Shown: positions 52,761 through 63,583 of the stretch, piece by piece
Layout: each line of letters begins with the position of its first letter
How positions within the stretch are numbered: position 1 is the first letter of the stretch
Origin: Lasiodiplodia sp. COLG20
Lineage: Eukaryota; Ascomycota; Dothideomycetes; Botryosphaeriales; Botryosphaeriaceae
Direction of reading: 5' to 3'
DNA: 64,000 nucleotides
Assembly: GCA_009801085.1 (NCBI GenBank)
Contig: VNWV01000004.1
Span: 3,160,543-3,224,542, forward strand
Notes under the pieces: model-generated
What the model saw: only the letters and a program-made list of their open reading frames with translations
Database searches by the model: none
Told to the model about the DNA's origin: nothing
Translations under genes and position numbers: made by a program

Positions 52761-53027
52761 TTAGAGCTCCCCGTAGACAACGCGGAGGGGTGGTTGGCTT
52801 TTCCGGCGCTTCTCCAGAGGGACTTCTCTCGTGTAATTGGTGACGGCGCGGAGGATTTGGAGAGACGGGTGGAAGAGAGCGGCGTTTCCGTAAACGAAGC
52901 CAGCGAACGAAAGCCAGATAAGGACGGGAGGATGATGTGGCCTTGTAATGAGACCAAAAACAAGCTCAAAGGGACGCAAAAAGAGAGGAATGTCGGAAAG
53001 CTTGAGACGAGGAGGTTGTGGGGGCAT
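52761..53027 (-). CDS. Small uncharacterised protein (88 residues)
   Basis: A single-exon frame of 88 residues with a proline-rich start (MPPQPPRLKLSDIP), a hydrophobic central part (about residues 22-50, PPVLIWLSFAGFVYGNAALF) and a basic tail (EKRRKSQPPLR). It could be a membrane-associated small protein, perhaps mitochondrial, but no family is recognised. The stop is only 72 bases before the start of the dienelactone hydrolase on the same strand, and the ATG is divergent from the methionine sulfoxide reductase. Coding-like composition and clean start support it as real; function is unknown. Confidence 0.6.
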   Translation of the reverse strand: MPPQPPRLKLSDIPLFLRPFELVFGLITRPHHPPVLIWLSFAGFVYGNAALFHPSLQILRAVTNYTREVPLEKRRKSQPPLRVVYGEL

Positions 53028-53479
53028 TTTAAAACGATTAGGCTACAGGATTCTGTTTCCGAGGGTGCCAATGAGTCGGACGCTTGGATCCTAGTCCTCT
53101 ATCTCGAAGCTGAGAAGAACACGAGGCTTCTTTCCGGTTTCTTTGGGGTACATCTCCCAGGTATAGATACGGGACAATTCGGTAAGCGGTCCTGAGGGTA
53201 TGAGAGTCACCTTATAGCAGCAGAAAGTTGAGGTCAGCCAGGTAGAAATCCTGAATTACGGCAGTCTCATCTCCGAAACTAAGGGGCAAAGTGCGCGGGC
53301 CGGCGCGATAGGAAAATGTGTGGCGGGCGATAGCGAGAGCGAGTGGGTGTCGAACGTGGAGAACAAATATGATCGGCCACGACTTTGCTTTCGGAGTTTA
53401 CGCGCCGTTAACAAAATCGCGTCACTCTCTGAGCTTTCGTGCTGCTTCACCAAACACCCGCCTCTTCGCATTCCCCGAT
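53028..53479. promoter_or_regulatory. Divergent promoter region, 88-residue protein / fRMsr
   Basis: About 450 bases between two divergent start codons. No reading frame is supported. Acts presumably as the promoter for both. Confidence 0.5.
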
Positions 53480-54232
53480 ATGGTACAAGATACTGAACCG
53501 CCCGGCAATTGACATGATCCAGCCGACTGATCTCTCCGCGACAAGGTCCACGCCGAATCCTCCACCTTCGCCGCCGGCCTGGCCAAGGCTGATGTCTACG
53601 CCCAAGTCCTCGAGCAGGCAAAGGCCTTGATGGACGGCCAGAGGAATTGGGTACGTGTCGCGTGAAGGCTGCGCGCATACGCAATTGGAAAGACAAGAGG
53701 CTCATTGTGCGTGTGCTGAAGGTTTGGTACGCGCCTGCTCCCGCTCCCTCTCCCACCACCACGATCACGTCATACCGGGAACCAATGGTGGACTTGAGCT
53801 GATCGGACGCGCCACAGTAACACGGCCAACGTCGCATCCCTCCTCTGGCACGCCTTCCACTCGCTTCCCGCGCCCTCGTCCGCCGTCAACTGGGCCGGCT
53901 TCTACGTCCTCGATCCCTCGACCCCGGAACAATTGATCCTCGGCCCCTTCCAGGGCATGGTTGCTTGCCAGACCATCCGCTTCGGCAAGGGTGTGTGCGG
54001 CGCTGCGGCGGCTTCCCAGCAGACGCAGCTCGTGCCCGACGTCGAGAAATTCCCCGGTCACATTGCCTGCGACGGCGCGAGCAAGAGCGAGATCGTGGTG
54101 CCGATAGTCCAGAATGGAAAGACTGTCGCAATCATTGACATTGACTGCGCGGAGCTGGAAGGGTTCGGCGAGGAGGACAAGAAATACTTGGAGGAATTGG
54201 CCGCACTGCTGGCGGGCGCCTGCGACTTCTAA
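53480..54232 (+). CDS. Free methionine-R-sulfoxide reductase (GAF domain)
   Basis: Three exons, 53480-53482, 53546-53661 and 53818-54232, predict 177 residues, like yeast YKL069W (~180). The first exon is only the ATG: a 63-base intron starts immediately after it, giving MVHAESSTF at the junction. The GAF domain has WAGFYVLD, LGPFQGMVACQ, GKGVCG and HIACDGASKSEIVVP; the three conserved cysteines of the family are present, and VAIIDIDC follows. The enzyme reduces free L-methionine-R-sulfoxide, part of oxidative-damage repair, in the cytosol. The second intron donor is uncertain: the GTGAAG used here adds two residues (RV) compared with the family; a GTACGT donor 11 bases earlier would break the frame with the acceptor at 53817. 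Confidence 0.88.
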
Positions 54233-54714
54233 GAGCTCGACTCCGCAGTTTGATAGTGCGCTTCACGCAGAGCATGGGATCAGTGCCATATCGGCCTCGA
54301 GCCATCTATCAAGCTTCGCTATCAGGTCTCCAGCAGTATTTCCTTGAGGTTCTCTAGGGGTCCACTTGAAATGAAATAAAGAAATAATACATTTCATGCG
54401 GTATTTCTACCTTCGTGAATGATTTGTACGCACTTAGTTAAATGGATTGGCCAGCCTTCAAAGAAACAACCCCTTTTAAAAGGTGTAAGTATGTTTTTCA
54501 TTTGTACCAGTCATATGCAATTGCACACATAATCTTTGAAGTAAGTTTAGAATATACTGTCTGAAAAGAAAAAGAAAAGCCACTAAATAAAAGACCTAGT
54601 TCACTCGCTCATAGTTGAAGCATAATGAATAATTCATTAGAAGCAGTTAAGGAGCACAGCTCTCACGATCCAGGCTAATCAATCAGACCCTTGTATATCA
54701 AAGCCAAATCAAAA
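54233..54714. other. AT-rich intergenic region
   Basis: Between the fRMsr 3' end and the secreted-protein gene on the other strand. AT-rich, no gene or repeat recognised. Confidence 0.5.
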
Positions 54715-55229
54715 TCAATTTCTGAGCCAGCAATCCGTTTTGGGTAGACAGCTGGTAAGATTTCGGCCTTTGTCCGTGAGGCTGCACCTATAGCTAGCCA
54801 CTCGCCTGTTGAGAGCAGTCCTACTTCCTGAAGGCACTGGGAAAGATTCGTTTGCGCAACCCGGCACTCTGAAAAATAAAACATTATGTTAGCGCTTGGG
54901 AAGCTGGTCCTCATTTCACTTCGGTTTTTCTTAACTCAATCAATGTGTAGAACTTACGAGTAGCCTGTGCATGATGCGGCTTCATGCTCATTTGGGAACC
55001 TGACGCCTCTGAAAATCAGGTTGGCCAACTGAGGCGGGAGCTCGCCACACTCGTTGGCATTTGCGATGACGGTATGGAAGGGCTCGGTATTGTTTGGATA
55101 ACCAAAATCCTCGACTGTTGCATACCAGTAAAGTCGGAACCAGGTAAACCTCAGGGCTTCTTGGTCGGGGAGGAATTGGTATGCGCTTGCAGAGGCGCAA
55201 AGTGTGAGCAGTGCCATGAGTAGCTTCAT
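54715..55229 (-). CDS. Small secreted protein 1 (putative)
   Basis: Two exons (54958-55229, 54715-54868) predict 141 residues. The N-terminus MKLLMALLTLCASASA is a clear signal peptide; the mature part starts YQFLPDQEALRF and has several cysteines (ECGELPP, ASCTGYS, PGCANESF, YRCSLTD, LTSCLPKTDCW). The intron has a GTAAGT donor and a TTTTTCAG acceptor, and in phase gives the cysteine-rich C-terminus. A different frame of the second exon is open longer (to 54675) but does not fit the donor phase. A TTATATAA box lies ~92 bases before the start. No family recognised; small cysteine-rich secreted proteins near telomeres are typical of effector-like genes, which is only suggestive here. Confidence 0.6.
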
Positions 55230-55320
55230 GTTGGTGAATGTCCTGGTACAAGAGAGGCCCCGGAAACGCCGTTTAGGTGCCCCTTGGCTGCTTGAGTTGT
55301 TTTGGAGAATTTAGATATCC

Positions 55321-55328
55321 TTATATAA
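55321..55328 (-). promoter_or_regulatory. TATA box of small secreted protein 1
   Basis: TTATATAA about 92 bases before the start codon at 55229. Confidence 0.5.
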
Positions 55329-55768
55329 ACGAATATCTTGAAGAGCAAGCAAGCCAATTTTAGTCAAATGATTTGATACAGGTTTTGGGGCACAGTGGCG
55401 CAGGGGCATGCGCCCACTTGATGCTGCTGGCTTGACAAATTTAGTAACACGTCACTTTCTGTTGCTACATTTGTTTGATAGCCAGCACGAATACAAAGGG
55501 AACTGGACACGAGAATGCACAAATATCAGAATTTACAGCGCCTAAATCGAGTCGTTGTTGCTAAGTCCGAGTATGAAAGGTCGAAGTTCCAAAGTCTTCT
55601 ACATCATACAATACAATACTTAGACTCGACTTGCGACCTGCATACTAAAGGCCAGACGACCATTCGAGCCTATTATTTGTCCGTGGGGAACCAACATAGG
55701 CTGCGACCGTGCGGAGCAATCTCTGCCTGCTGTTGCCTAAAGTACGACCCAAAATTTTGTACTCTGAG

Positions 55769-55778
55769 TATATAAAAG
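55769..55778 (+). promoter_or_regulatory. TATA box of the DUF4246 gene
   Basis: TATATAAAAG about 210 bases before the ATG at 55987. A strong match to the consensus; the distance implies a leader of about 180 bases. Confidence 0.5.
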
Positions 55779-55986
55779 GATCCTGCAGATTCAGCAAACA
55801 CTAAAGCTGATTTTCTTCTCCCCACCCCAGGTCTTATCCAACTCGGTCCAATTTTCAAAAAGTGTACAAGCACCGCAGCAACACTGTACCAACTTTCCTC
55901 TCGGACGTAGTACCAACCGCACCTGCTGTAGTTTGTCGACGACCCCTCCGTTGTTGTAGATTCAAACAACACACTCCCGGGGTACT

Positions 55987-57946
55987 ATGTCGGCTGTCCC
56001 ATCATGCACCGTCGAGCCCGCCCAGGCCGAGCAGCGGCTCCGCATACCCGGGTTTGGGTTGCCTGTCAACTACCAGCCCGAATTCGGGAACTCCTCAACT
56101 CCCGTACCTTTAGAGAGTATACCATTTCCTCATGCATTGAGATACTGGAAAGCCAGAGCAGTCACGGTCAGAGAGAAGAAAATGCTTGCCATGATAAATG
56201 ACGTCACAGACAAGGACTAATGGCGCCGGAAAGTGTTTGACAAGAGTGTCGTCGAGAAATGGAAATCGGAAATTGTGAACGACCATGGAGACAACCGAAC
56301 TGTGGATGAGTGGAAAGAATTTGGACAGGGGTTCACTGCGGAGATGTTTGACTTCGTAAGCATTTCTGTAGAAGATGCGCAGTCTCATGCTTACTGTAAC
56401 AACACAGTGCAAAGAAGAAGTCCGCCATAAGACCGGGTTGCACGAAGAGACTGGGATGACTTTGATCTTGAACACAGATACAGGTGTGGTCAAGTCCGAC
56501 GCCGTTGTTTCATCGGAACTGAAGCAACAGTTCAGAGCTGCAATGAAGCCGCTTGAGGACGTCCCCGACAGTCAAAAAGACTGGCACCCTGGCTCAAACA
56601 ATACAGTTCTCAACCTAGTCGACCCTTCTCTCTTCCCATTAGTGTACGGCCGCACCCACGTTCTCCCTCACGGCACAATCGGCCTCAACGACTGTCTCCA
56701 AAGCTTCACTCTCGGTGAACAGACCCAAGTCCCACCGTGGCAAGAAGCCCAGTCCGAAACCTTCGTCTTCCACAACGCCAACACATTCTCGACGAAGTTC
56801 CAGTGGCTGCCCTGCGACGTCCGCTTCGAAGAAGAAGACGACAACTCGGTGAAAATCGCCAGCTACATCAACAACCTCCACCCAGCCGAGCACGAGGACC
56901 TCTACCGCGCACTGGAGCGCCTCATCGCGGCCGCCCTCCCGCTCTGGTCCCTCGTCCTCGGCTACACCAAATCGCACGAAGACGCGCGCTGGACCGCCCG
57001 CGACGACCTGCGCGTCCCATCCGCCAACGGTCCGCAATGGTCTCGCTACAAATTGGCCCTGGCCACCGAGCGAGGGGTCGGGGAGCTGCTAGACTGGCAG
57101 GAGCGCGCCAGGGCGAGCCGCTTCCTGTACATGCCCTCGCCACGCGCCTTCTCCGCCTCCGCCATGCCCGAGCCGTCAACCGACCTGCGCGCGCTCTACG
57201 CCTCGATCGGACTGCAAGTCGTCGTCCGGATCACAGCCGTCCACCTCACGCCGGAGCACCCGCGCTACGAAGGCGGCGGGCCGTGGGACATCGAGGGACA
57301 CCACCTGAACGAGCGCATCGCCGCCACGGCGCTGTACTGCTACGACAGCGCGAACATCATCGACAGCACCCCCACTGACAGCAACAGCAACAGCAACAAC
57401 AACGCCAGCCGCCTCTCCTTCCGCCAGAAAATCGAGCGCGAGCACATCCGCTCCCTACCCTACCAGCGCTTCTCCCCCTCCGACCGCGACAGCATCGGGT
57501 TCGTCTACGGCATCAACGCGAACGGCGAGACCGCCGCGGTGCAGGAAATCGGGGACGTCGCGATACGCGAGGGCCGCGTACTCGCTTTCCCGAACGTGCT
57601 GCAGTGCCGCGCGCGGCCGTTCGAGCTGGCCGACAAGACGAAGTCAGGACACCGGAAAGTCGTCGAGTTGCTGCTCGTCGATCCGGCGCGGCGCGTGCTG
57701 TCGACGGCGAATGTGCCGCCGCAGCAGAGGGAGTGGTGGGAAGGGGAGGTGCGGGGGAGTGGGGTGCTTGGGAGGTTGCCGGAGGAGTTGGTGCGGCAGG
57801 TGTTGGATGGGGTGGAGGGGTGGTCGATGATGGGGGTGGAGGAGGCGAGGGGGCTGAGGGTCGAGATGGTGGAGGAGAGGGAGGCGTTCAGGGAGGTGGT
57901 GGAGAGGGTGATGGAGAGCCAGCGGTTTGATCTGCGTGAGCGTTGA
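55987..57946 (+). pseudogene. DUF4246 family gene with an in-frame TAA
   Basis: Two exons (55987-56355, 56408-57946) would encode about 635 residues of the fungal DUF4246 family, whose activity is not known. The frame is open and family-like throughout except for a TAA at 56218-56220, between MINDVTDKD and WRRKVFDKSVVEKW. Family members have a residue there (a DKPxW-type segment), so the stop is a nonsense change, not an intron. The first part carries YWKARAVTVREKKML; the second has HGTIGLNDCLQSF, LPCDVRF and a histidine-containing EGHHLNERIAATALYCYD near residue 440. The intron at 56356-56407 is canonical (GTAAGC...ACAG). With no other damage it may be recently broken, a sequencing error, or read through. 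The TAA could come from CAA by a C-to-T change, as in RIP. Confidence 0.82.
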
Positions 57947-58689
57947 GTCTTGGGGAGGTCGTTGTGCGGGTCAGATCATCGGACTCGAGCTTGAGACTAT
58001 AAGAATACTGTAAAGTTGCGGGTTGCAAACCCGAGAGCAGTACTGTTGGCTGGAGAGATGGGAAGAGACTGTACTCATAGTCTTAGGTCCTGGCTTGCTT
58101 GCGAAGTGAAGCAGACCCATCATGTTGAGTCAAAAGGATCGCTGTCACCAACTTCAGACGTAAGCGACAGTTGCAGTTGCATTCCTGTTGAATACGAGGT
58201 CTGTAGCCATTCAAACCGTCGTTGTGAAGCCATAAGAGGACTCAAAAAGCCTCCGATCTCACCATGCACGACTCTGGCAGATAAGCTCAGCAGCGCTGTG
58301 AAACAAAAGATCTTGTCCTACACGCCTCCATTCCAGAGCTTTTTTTTTCTGCTTTACCCCGCACCGAGACCCCATGCCGCCAAGTCTTCCTGTGCATTCG
58401 TATAAGCAGAGGATCAACGAATTTAATCGGGCCCATACATCTGGGTTTTGGCCCCCACAGCGCACCATCGGACTTGCATACCCAAACGGTGTATTCAAAT
58501 ACTCCTTTCATCACGGCCAGCATTATGCTTCGCCAGGGGCACGTGCGGCTGATGTTTTGGTGTGGTAGCACCACCCAGCCGCCTGTCATACCCAAAAGTC
58601 AGCTCACCCGAGTCCGAGCACCCCGGAAAGCCGCCATATATTAGTGCCTCCTTGCCTCTATTTCAACTTTTTTTTCCCTGGAATGCATC
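57947..58689. other. Intergenic region
   Basis: Between the DUF4246 gene and the lectin-like gene. Unsupported short frames only; the right part should be the promoter of the lectin-like gene. Confidence 0.5.
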
Positions 58690-60307
58690 ATGGATGAAAA
58701 CAAAAGAGCCAATGATACAAACAAAATATTCAGCCCGGCTCCCTTCAGTACTCTGGAAGTCGACCACGAGGCCATCCGCCAGGAACAGCTGCGAAAAGAA
58801 CAAAAGTCGGCTCTGTATCCCGGTGCAGCCGAGCAGGGCATAAATGTGTTACCACAAGTCGGAGCCAACCCAGAAGACTTTCCCGAAGCAATACCTCCGA
58901 GAGGCGAAGATGGAGGGCGTTCGAACACTGCTCGATCACGAATATGCGGGATGCGCAAAAAGACTTTCTGGATATTATTAGCCATAATTCTCCTCCTCGT
59001 CATAGGCGCTGCTGTCGGAGGTGGAGTGGGCGGGTCGTTGGCCAGTTCCGACAACGACACACCTGATGCCGCCAATTCTTCGTCCACATCGACCACAGCA
59101 TCATTCCTTCCGAATACCAATCTTGCAGCAGTGAACTTTACTCAAAACTCGGTCGAGCACCATCTTGTATTTTTCCAAACCCCTAGCGATGGCATCTACC
59201 AATCCGCATGGAACTCATCCGAGAAAACGTGGGCCGTGTCACCGGTGAACCTCAAGGACAGCACCGTTTCCCGCTCCGAGTTATTCAAGACGCCGACTCC
59301 CATGTCTGCAAGCTACTACGCATGCTCCTCAAACGTAAGCCTTTTTTGCCGGGGTTTTCCACGCTTTGCAAACACTAATTCCCACAATATCGACCACCAG
59401 ACTCCCAACCTTACCCTTTACTTTCTCGATTCATCCTCGCGCCTCCGTCAGCTCCACACCGCGAACCCGGCCGACTCCGACTGGACCACAGGTTTTCTCG
59501 ATTCGACCACGAACATACCCGACGCCACGCATCTGGCCTCCTACAGCTGTCAGCACCCATCCTACCCGGATTACTCTGATATATGGTACCAGGATTCCAA
59601 CGGCTATTACCAGATCATAGACGCCTTCGGCAGGAGCAAGACCAAGGTCGACAGCACGCTCGGCTCTTCACAAGACGTCACGGTGCTGAAGCCGCCGCAG
59701 AACTCGAGCCTCGCCTTCGTCCCGCACTACATATACGACTACAACCAAACCACCAAAGATCCGTGGCTCTCGGTGTTCTTCATCAACGACGATGTGCTGT
59801 GGGAGTACCATTACAAAAACAACCAGATGACCTTCTCGAGTGAGCCCCTTCCCCACTACCACCTCATTCAAAGCAGCTACGCAAGATATGGAAGGAAATA
59901 ACCTTTTCTCCTTTTTTTTAGAGCATTTCGACAAACCAAACGATCCCAGCCTTCCACCCTCGGCCAACATCGCCGGGTTCAGCTGGGGCTACAACCAGGA
60001 TCTCCCCAACGTTGGTGGCATGCAGGTGCTGTACACGATGCCGGATGACGACACCGGCGGCATCTCAATGTGCAAGCTGAACAAAATATCAGATGAGGGC
60101 ACGTGGCAGTACACAAATTCCAAGTTCGCGAACAATCCGTTCAAAGGCGTGGCTCGGTACTCGTCGGTCGTGGCGACGCAGGCCGGGAGGGTGTATGCCG
60201 TGGTGGATGATGCGGGCAAGGTGGAGTTGAGGGAGTGGGAGTACGTGCAAGACGAAGATACTTATAGATCACTGGGCGCTGTTAATACCGAAGTGCCTCA
60301 AGGCTGA
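58690..60307 (+). CDS. Type II membrane protein with lectin-like beta-propeller ectodomain
   Basis: Three exons (58690-59334, 59401-59839, 59922-60307) encode 489 residues. There is no signal peptide; a cytosolic part of ~90 residues is followed by a single transmembrane helix at about 92-114 (KKTFWILLAIILLLVIG, then a glycine-rich end) and a Ser/Thr-rich linker with N-glycosylation sites. The ectodomain has repeated strands with YQDSNGYYQ, LTLYFLDSSSRLRQLH and VLYTMPDDDTGG, similar to the six-bladed propeller of fungal fucose-specific lectins. The 66-base first intron is a multiple of three without stop, so it could be read as coding; splicing gives SSN-TPNL. Ligand and role are not known. 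Confidence 0.75.
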
Positions 60308-60406
60308 GATTGTATAGGAATGAGATTTAGTAATTGAGTGTAGGAGCTCCCGTGAGACACTGTCGCTTCCGGAAAGCACTTCGCAGCCGCACCCCCCAGC
60401 CCCAGG

Positions 60407-60938
60407 CTAAGTGCACTTGTAGCTCAGCACCCGCATCGCGGACTTGTGGCTCGCGTCGAAGCCCCACGTCTGCTCGCTCGTCTTCTCCAAACGCGTAGGT
60501 GAGGTTCCGTTGCGACCGCATCCGGGAGTCCTGTCACCTTGTCAGCTTCACTTTGTCACCCCGGCCATGATCAACCTCAACTCACGCCCACACATTGCAG
60601 TTCGCGCTGCCGTCGAAGGTGTAGCCTTTGGCGGGCCGGCAAGTGTACCATATGCCATCGACGTCGTAGCACTTTCCTGCTTCACCTCTGAAGTTCCGCA
60701 TGTTGTGGCAGTCGCTGGCGAGATCCGCGTCGATGTCGACGTACTGAAGAGTGAATCCGTTGCCGACCCACTTATCCGACTCTGGCCCGGTGTATCCTAG
60801 ACCTTGGCTCTCGTTGCAGCTGTGGGGGTCCGGAGATATGGAAGGGCATTGTGGTGATGTCGACGTAGGCAGTGGAGAAGGATATGCAGTGACGCTGTAG
60901 AGCAGGAAGGCCATCGCCGAAGCCGTGTTGAACTTCAT
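60407..60938 (-). CDS. Small secreted cysteine-rich protein 2
   Basis: Two exons (60586-60938, 60407-60530) predict 158 residues. A signal peptide (about residues 1-18, MKFNTASAMAFLLYSVTA) precedes a proline/serine start and a mature region with many cysteines (PQCPSIS, HSCNES, ASDCHNM, GKCYDVDG, WYTCRPAKG, ANCNVWATPGCG, YKCT). The intron uses a GTGAGT donor and a GTGACAG acceptor and is in phase with a second exon that ends VLSYKCT. No family recognised. It is convergent with the lectin-like gene, whose stop is ~100 bases away. Length, cysteines and position suggest an effector-like or antimicrobial protein, without proof. Confidence 0.68.
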
Positions 60939-62164
60939 GGTTGCGGCTCAGCTATGGCGGGTGAGTGTTGAGCGCTTATGAGAGTTTCAGCGAGTCTTAC
61001 CTCTCCCTGCGATCTGTGGTTAAGTATTGTTGGCTTTGATGCACGACCGTTGGATTGTTGTTTCAGCCTTGCCGCGACTGACTTGTATGTTTGGACCAAT
61101 GCACAGAAAGCAGGGTCCAGCGCGGGCAGGTGCGACAGCGTATCAATGACTTGGGCAACCGTCGGGCAAGCGCGACCGTGAGACAACGACGTGTCTTGTG
61201 AAAAGCCACTCCGTTTCATTGTATTACGGCCAGTGATTGGTATTTGAAGCCGAAAGAGCAACCTCGACACAGCATTACTTTGACGGGTACTTCACATTCA
61301 GGTGAAGTAATATCAATAATTCTTGGGTGTTAATATCACTGAGTGGGGCTCATTTGAGCTGGCATAGTTCGGTGAAGTCGACGTAGATATTAACGGAGCA
61401 GAATATTATCTGAGGGCATAAAGTTCTGTTGAAACCAATGACGGGTCCCCTCATCCGATATACGAGGTGAGAATACACACGAGTTTTTTTTTTTTTTTTT
61501 TTTGGTATCATGTTCGAAAGCAAATGTAAGTCTTACGAACTCCTGAGTTGGCACATTGCGTGTCCGTGCTGTTGATGAAAACAACTTAACAACAGCAAGC
61601 CTGAAAGCACCGCCACTCCATTTATCACCTATCTTCAGCCGCATGAGGCGAAGTTGTATGTTTGGCACTATTCTAAACTCGGAAAATACTCTGCAATTAG
61701 GCGGGAGCTTTCGATCTGTGGGGTGCTATGCAGGTTGTTAGGTTGTTGGTTGGGTTGAGGAGGACATTCAAACCGGCCGATTGGGGTGTCAGCCACGTCT
61801 CAAACAGCAAGCATTAGTTCCCATTCACTCCAAGTAAGCAAGCCAATGCTGTCACTTGACTTTGCATATTCAACCCTAATTTAAAATACCACGAGAGAAG
61901 CTTGCCTCAGGCCAGGCAAGAACCCCGGGCGGCAGGGAACCGTTTTCGTTTACGAGTAATATCTTGAACAGTTCACTCAATAGCCCATTTCGGACATCTG
62001 AGACCGGTAAAGCAGTTAAACCAGTGGCAGTACTTAGGAGTCAGTTGAGAACACGATATCAAGGGTTAATAGGTACAATAGAGTAACAGATAAATAAATA
62101 AGATAATGCGTTTCTATTCATGTCAAAAAGCGCTTCCAAGATGCCAGCACCCTGTTGCTACCAT
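60939..62164. other. Subtelomeric intergenic region
   Basis: 1.2 kb with a 20-base T run at 61484-61503 and only short frames. Includes the promoter of small secreted protein 2 on the left. Confidence 0.5.
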
Positions 62165-62488
62165 TCAGCTTTTGGGCGGCATGAAATCCCGCCCATTATC
62201 CGGCACTCCACCGGATGGCCTCCTTGTTGTCGGCGTGGCTGTCGTAATGACAGTGCCGCTCCCTTGGGTCGGTCTCAACGGTGGTTCTGGCGTAGCAACT
62301 GCGAAATTCGAAGTCGTCTGGTTGATATATGGCGGCGTCGTAGCCACCAGGTATGGAAGATAGTCATGAGTCAACCGAAAGGAGTCGTTTGAGAGTGAAT
62401 TTGTGTCCCTGTTGAGGTGCTGTCGCCGAACGAGGCCAGCGGAGGCAATGAGAGGAAGCGCGAAGAGGGTCACATGAAGAAGCTGCAT
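62165..62488 (-). CDS. Small secreted protein 3, last gene before the telomere
   Basis: A single-exon frame of 107 residues. From the chosen ATG it starts MQLLHVTLFALPLIASAG, a clear signal peptide, then a polar, Ser/Thr/Pro-rich mature part (LTHDYLPYLVATTPPYINQ, VITTATPTTRRPSGG) with no cysteine. A longer frame starts 33 codons upstream, but its leader is not hydrophobic, so the 62488 start is preferred. An ATATAT element lies at 62551-62556. No family recognised. It ends about 1.7 kb from the start of the telomere repeats and is not visibly RIP-mutated. Confidence 0.55.
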   Translation of the reverse strand: MQLLHVTLFALPLIASAGLVRRQHLNRDTNSLSNDSFRLTHDYLPYLVATTPPYINQTTSNFAVATPEPPLRPTQGSGTVITTATPTTRRPSGGVPDNGRDFMPPKS

Positions 62489-63443
62489 GCTTGTTGTTTG
62501 CTGGGATATGCTGGATTGCTGGTAAGACTGGAGTATCAGGGGCCCCAGAGATATATGTAGTGGAGTGTGGGAACAACACAAAGACATTGTTCAAGATCTC
62601 GGAAATCTGTCTGTTGGCGGAGGGAGCTAGATGTTGTGTTGTTTCATTTTCCTGATACCCGCTTGCCCGCAGATTTCAATGCTGCAAACACAACCAAACG
62701 TGTGTAACATTTGATCAAACCCATCATATATTGCTAAAACAGTTCAATATTGCAGAAGAAGAGCTGAAGCAAAGCATTCGTGTGCATCTCAATTCGTGCG
62801 ATCAATGTTTATTGCGGTGTACATTTGACTAAACAAAGGAAAATCCAAAGAACAAGCTTCGCAACAGTAACGATGTCGCCCTTATACCGAATTGACATTT
62901 AAATAGATGCAAGACTATTTTTCTGTCTGAAAGAGCCGGTACAGCCGTGTTTCACTAATTGGGTCAGGAACACTCCAAGCTTGACACACCTCTCGTAAGA
63001 CGTTCATTCAATACATACATGCTAACAAGGAGCCTTTGATCAGATACATACGGCAGAATAGTGGTCTAACGGTATTGAATAATCAACCACAACGCTTACT
63101 ATCAAAAGTGGCTGGTTCTATAATGACATAAGTTGGTGGTTTCGATTCTGCAAACAGTTTGTCAAACATTCATTAGATACCTCCGAACATAATTTTACTA
63201 TTCTGTGACCTTTTTTATCCCCATGTTCTTAAAGCTCGTTGTGGATCACAACGCTTGGATTGGTTCAATTTCCAACACTCCTACGAAGTACAAATCTCCA
63301 TAGTCAAAAGCATAGCTCAAATTAAGCCCGAGTAGATAGCATAAAATGTAGAATATCACAGAGCCTCAAATAGAGTCCTCAAACTACCCTTTCGCCTATG
63401 ATTTCCAGCACCAAAAACTCGACACTCTAGTAGCCATTCCATC
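62489..63443. other. Subtelomeric region without genes
   Basis: About 950 AT-rich bases with no supported frame. Contains a poor tRNA-like stretch near 63053-63151 (acceptor-like ends GCAGAAT/ATTCTGC, no T arm) that I do not accept as a tRNA. Confidence 0.5.
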
Positions 63444-63471
63444 ACGGAACCGCCTCGGCTCGTCACCCCCC
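63444..63471 (+). repeat. Left arm of 28-bp perfect inverted repeat
   Basis: The arm starts ACGGAACCGCC and ends GTCACCCCCC; it is exactly complementary to 63584-63611. Arms are separated by 112 bases. Confidence 0.92.
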
Positions 63472-63583
63472 TCCAATTCTTCCATGACCTGGCCGGTACA
63501 TTTGGGGAGCCTGGATGGTTCAAGATATAAGTACCAGACAGTCCTCTTACTGACGGATAAAGCTTGAAAGCAGATGAAGTGGG

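Larger units (their letters stand above)
55230..55986. other. Divergent intergenic region
   Basis: Holds TATA boxes for both flanking genes (55321-55328 for the minus gene, 55769-55778 for the plus gene). Nothing else supported. Confidence 0.5.

Noticed and set aside
54675..54914. Longer alternative frame for the second exon of small secreted protein 1
   Set aside because: Its phase does not match the only good donor at 54957; the shorter, cysteine-rich frame fits.
61484..61503. 20-base T run
   Set aside because: A simple homopolymer in intergenic DNA with no nearby gene feature to explain or affect.
63053..63151. tRNA-like stretch with complementary ends GCAGAAT/ATTCTGC and an A-box-like segment
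   Set aside because: No T arm with TTC-loop can be formed and no anticodon stem is evident; probably chance or a decayed relic.
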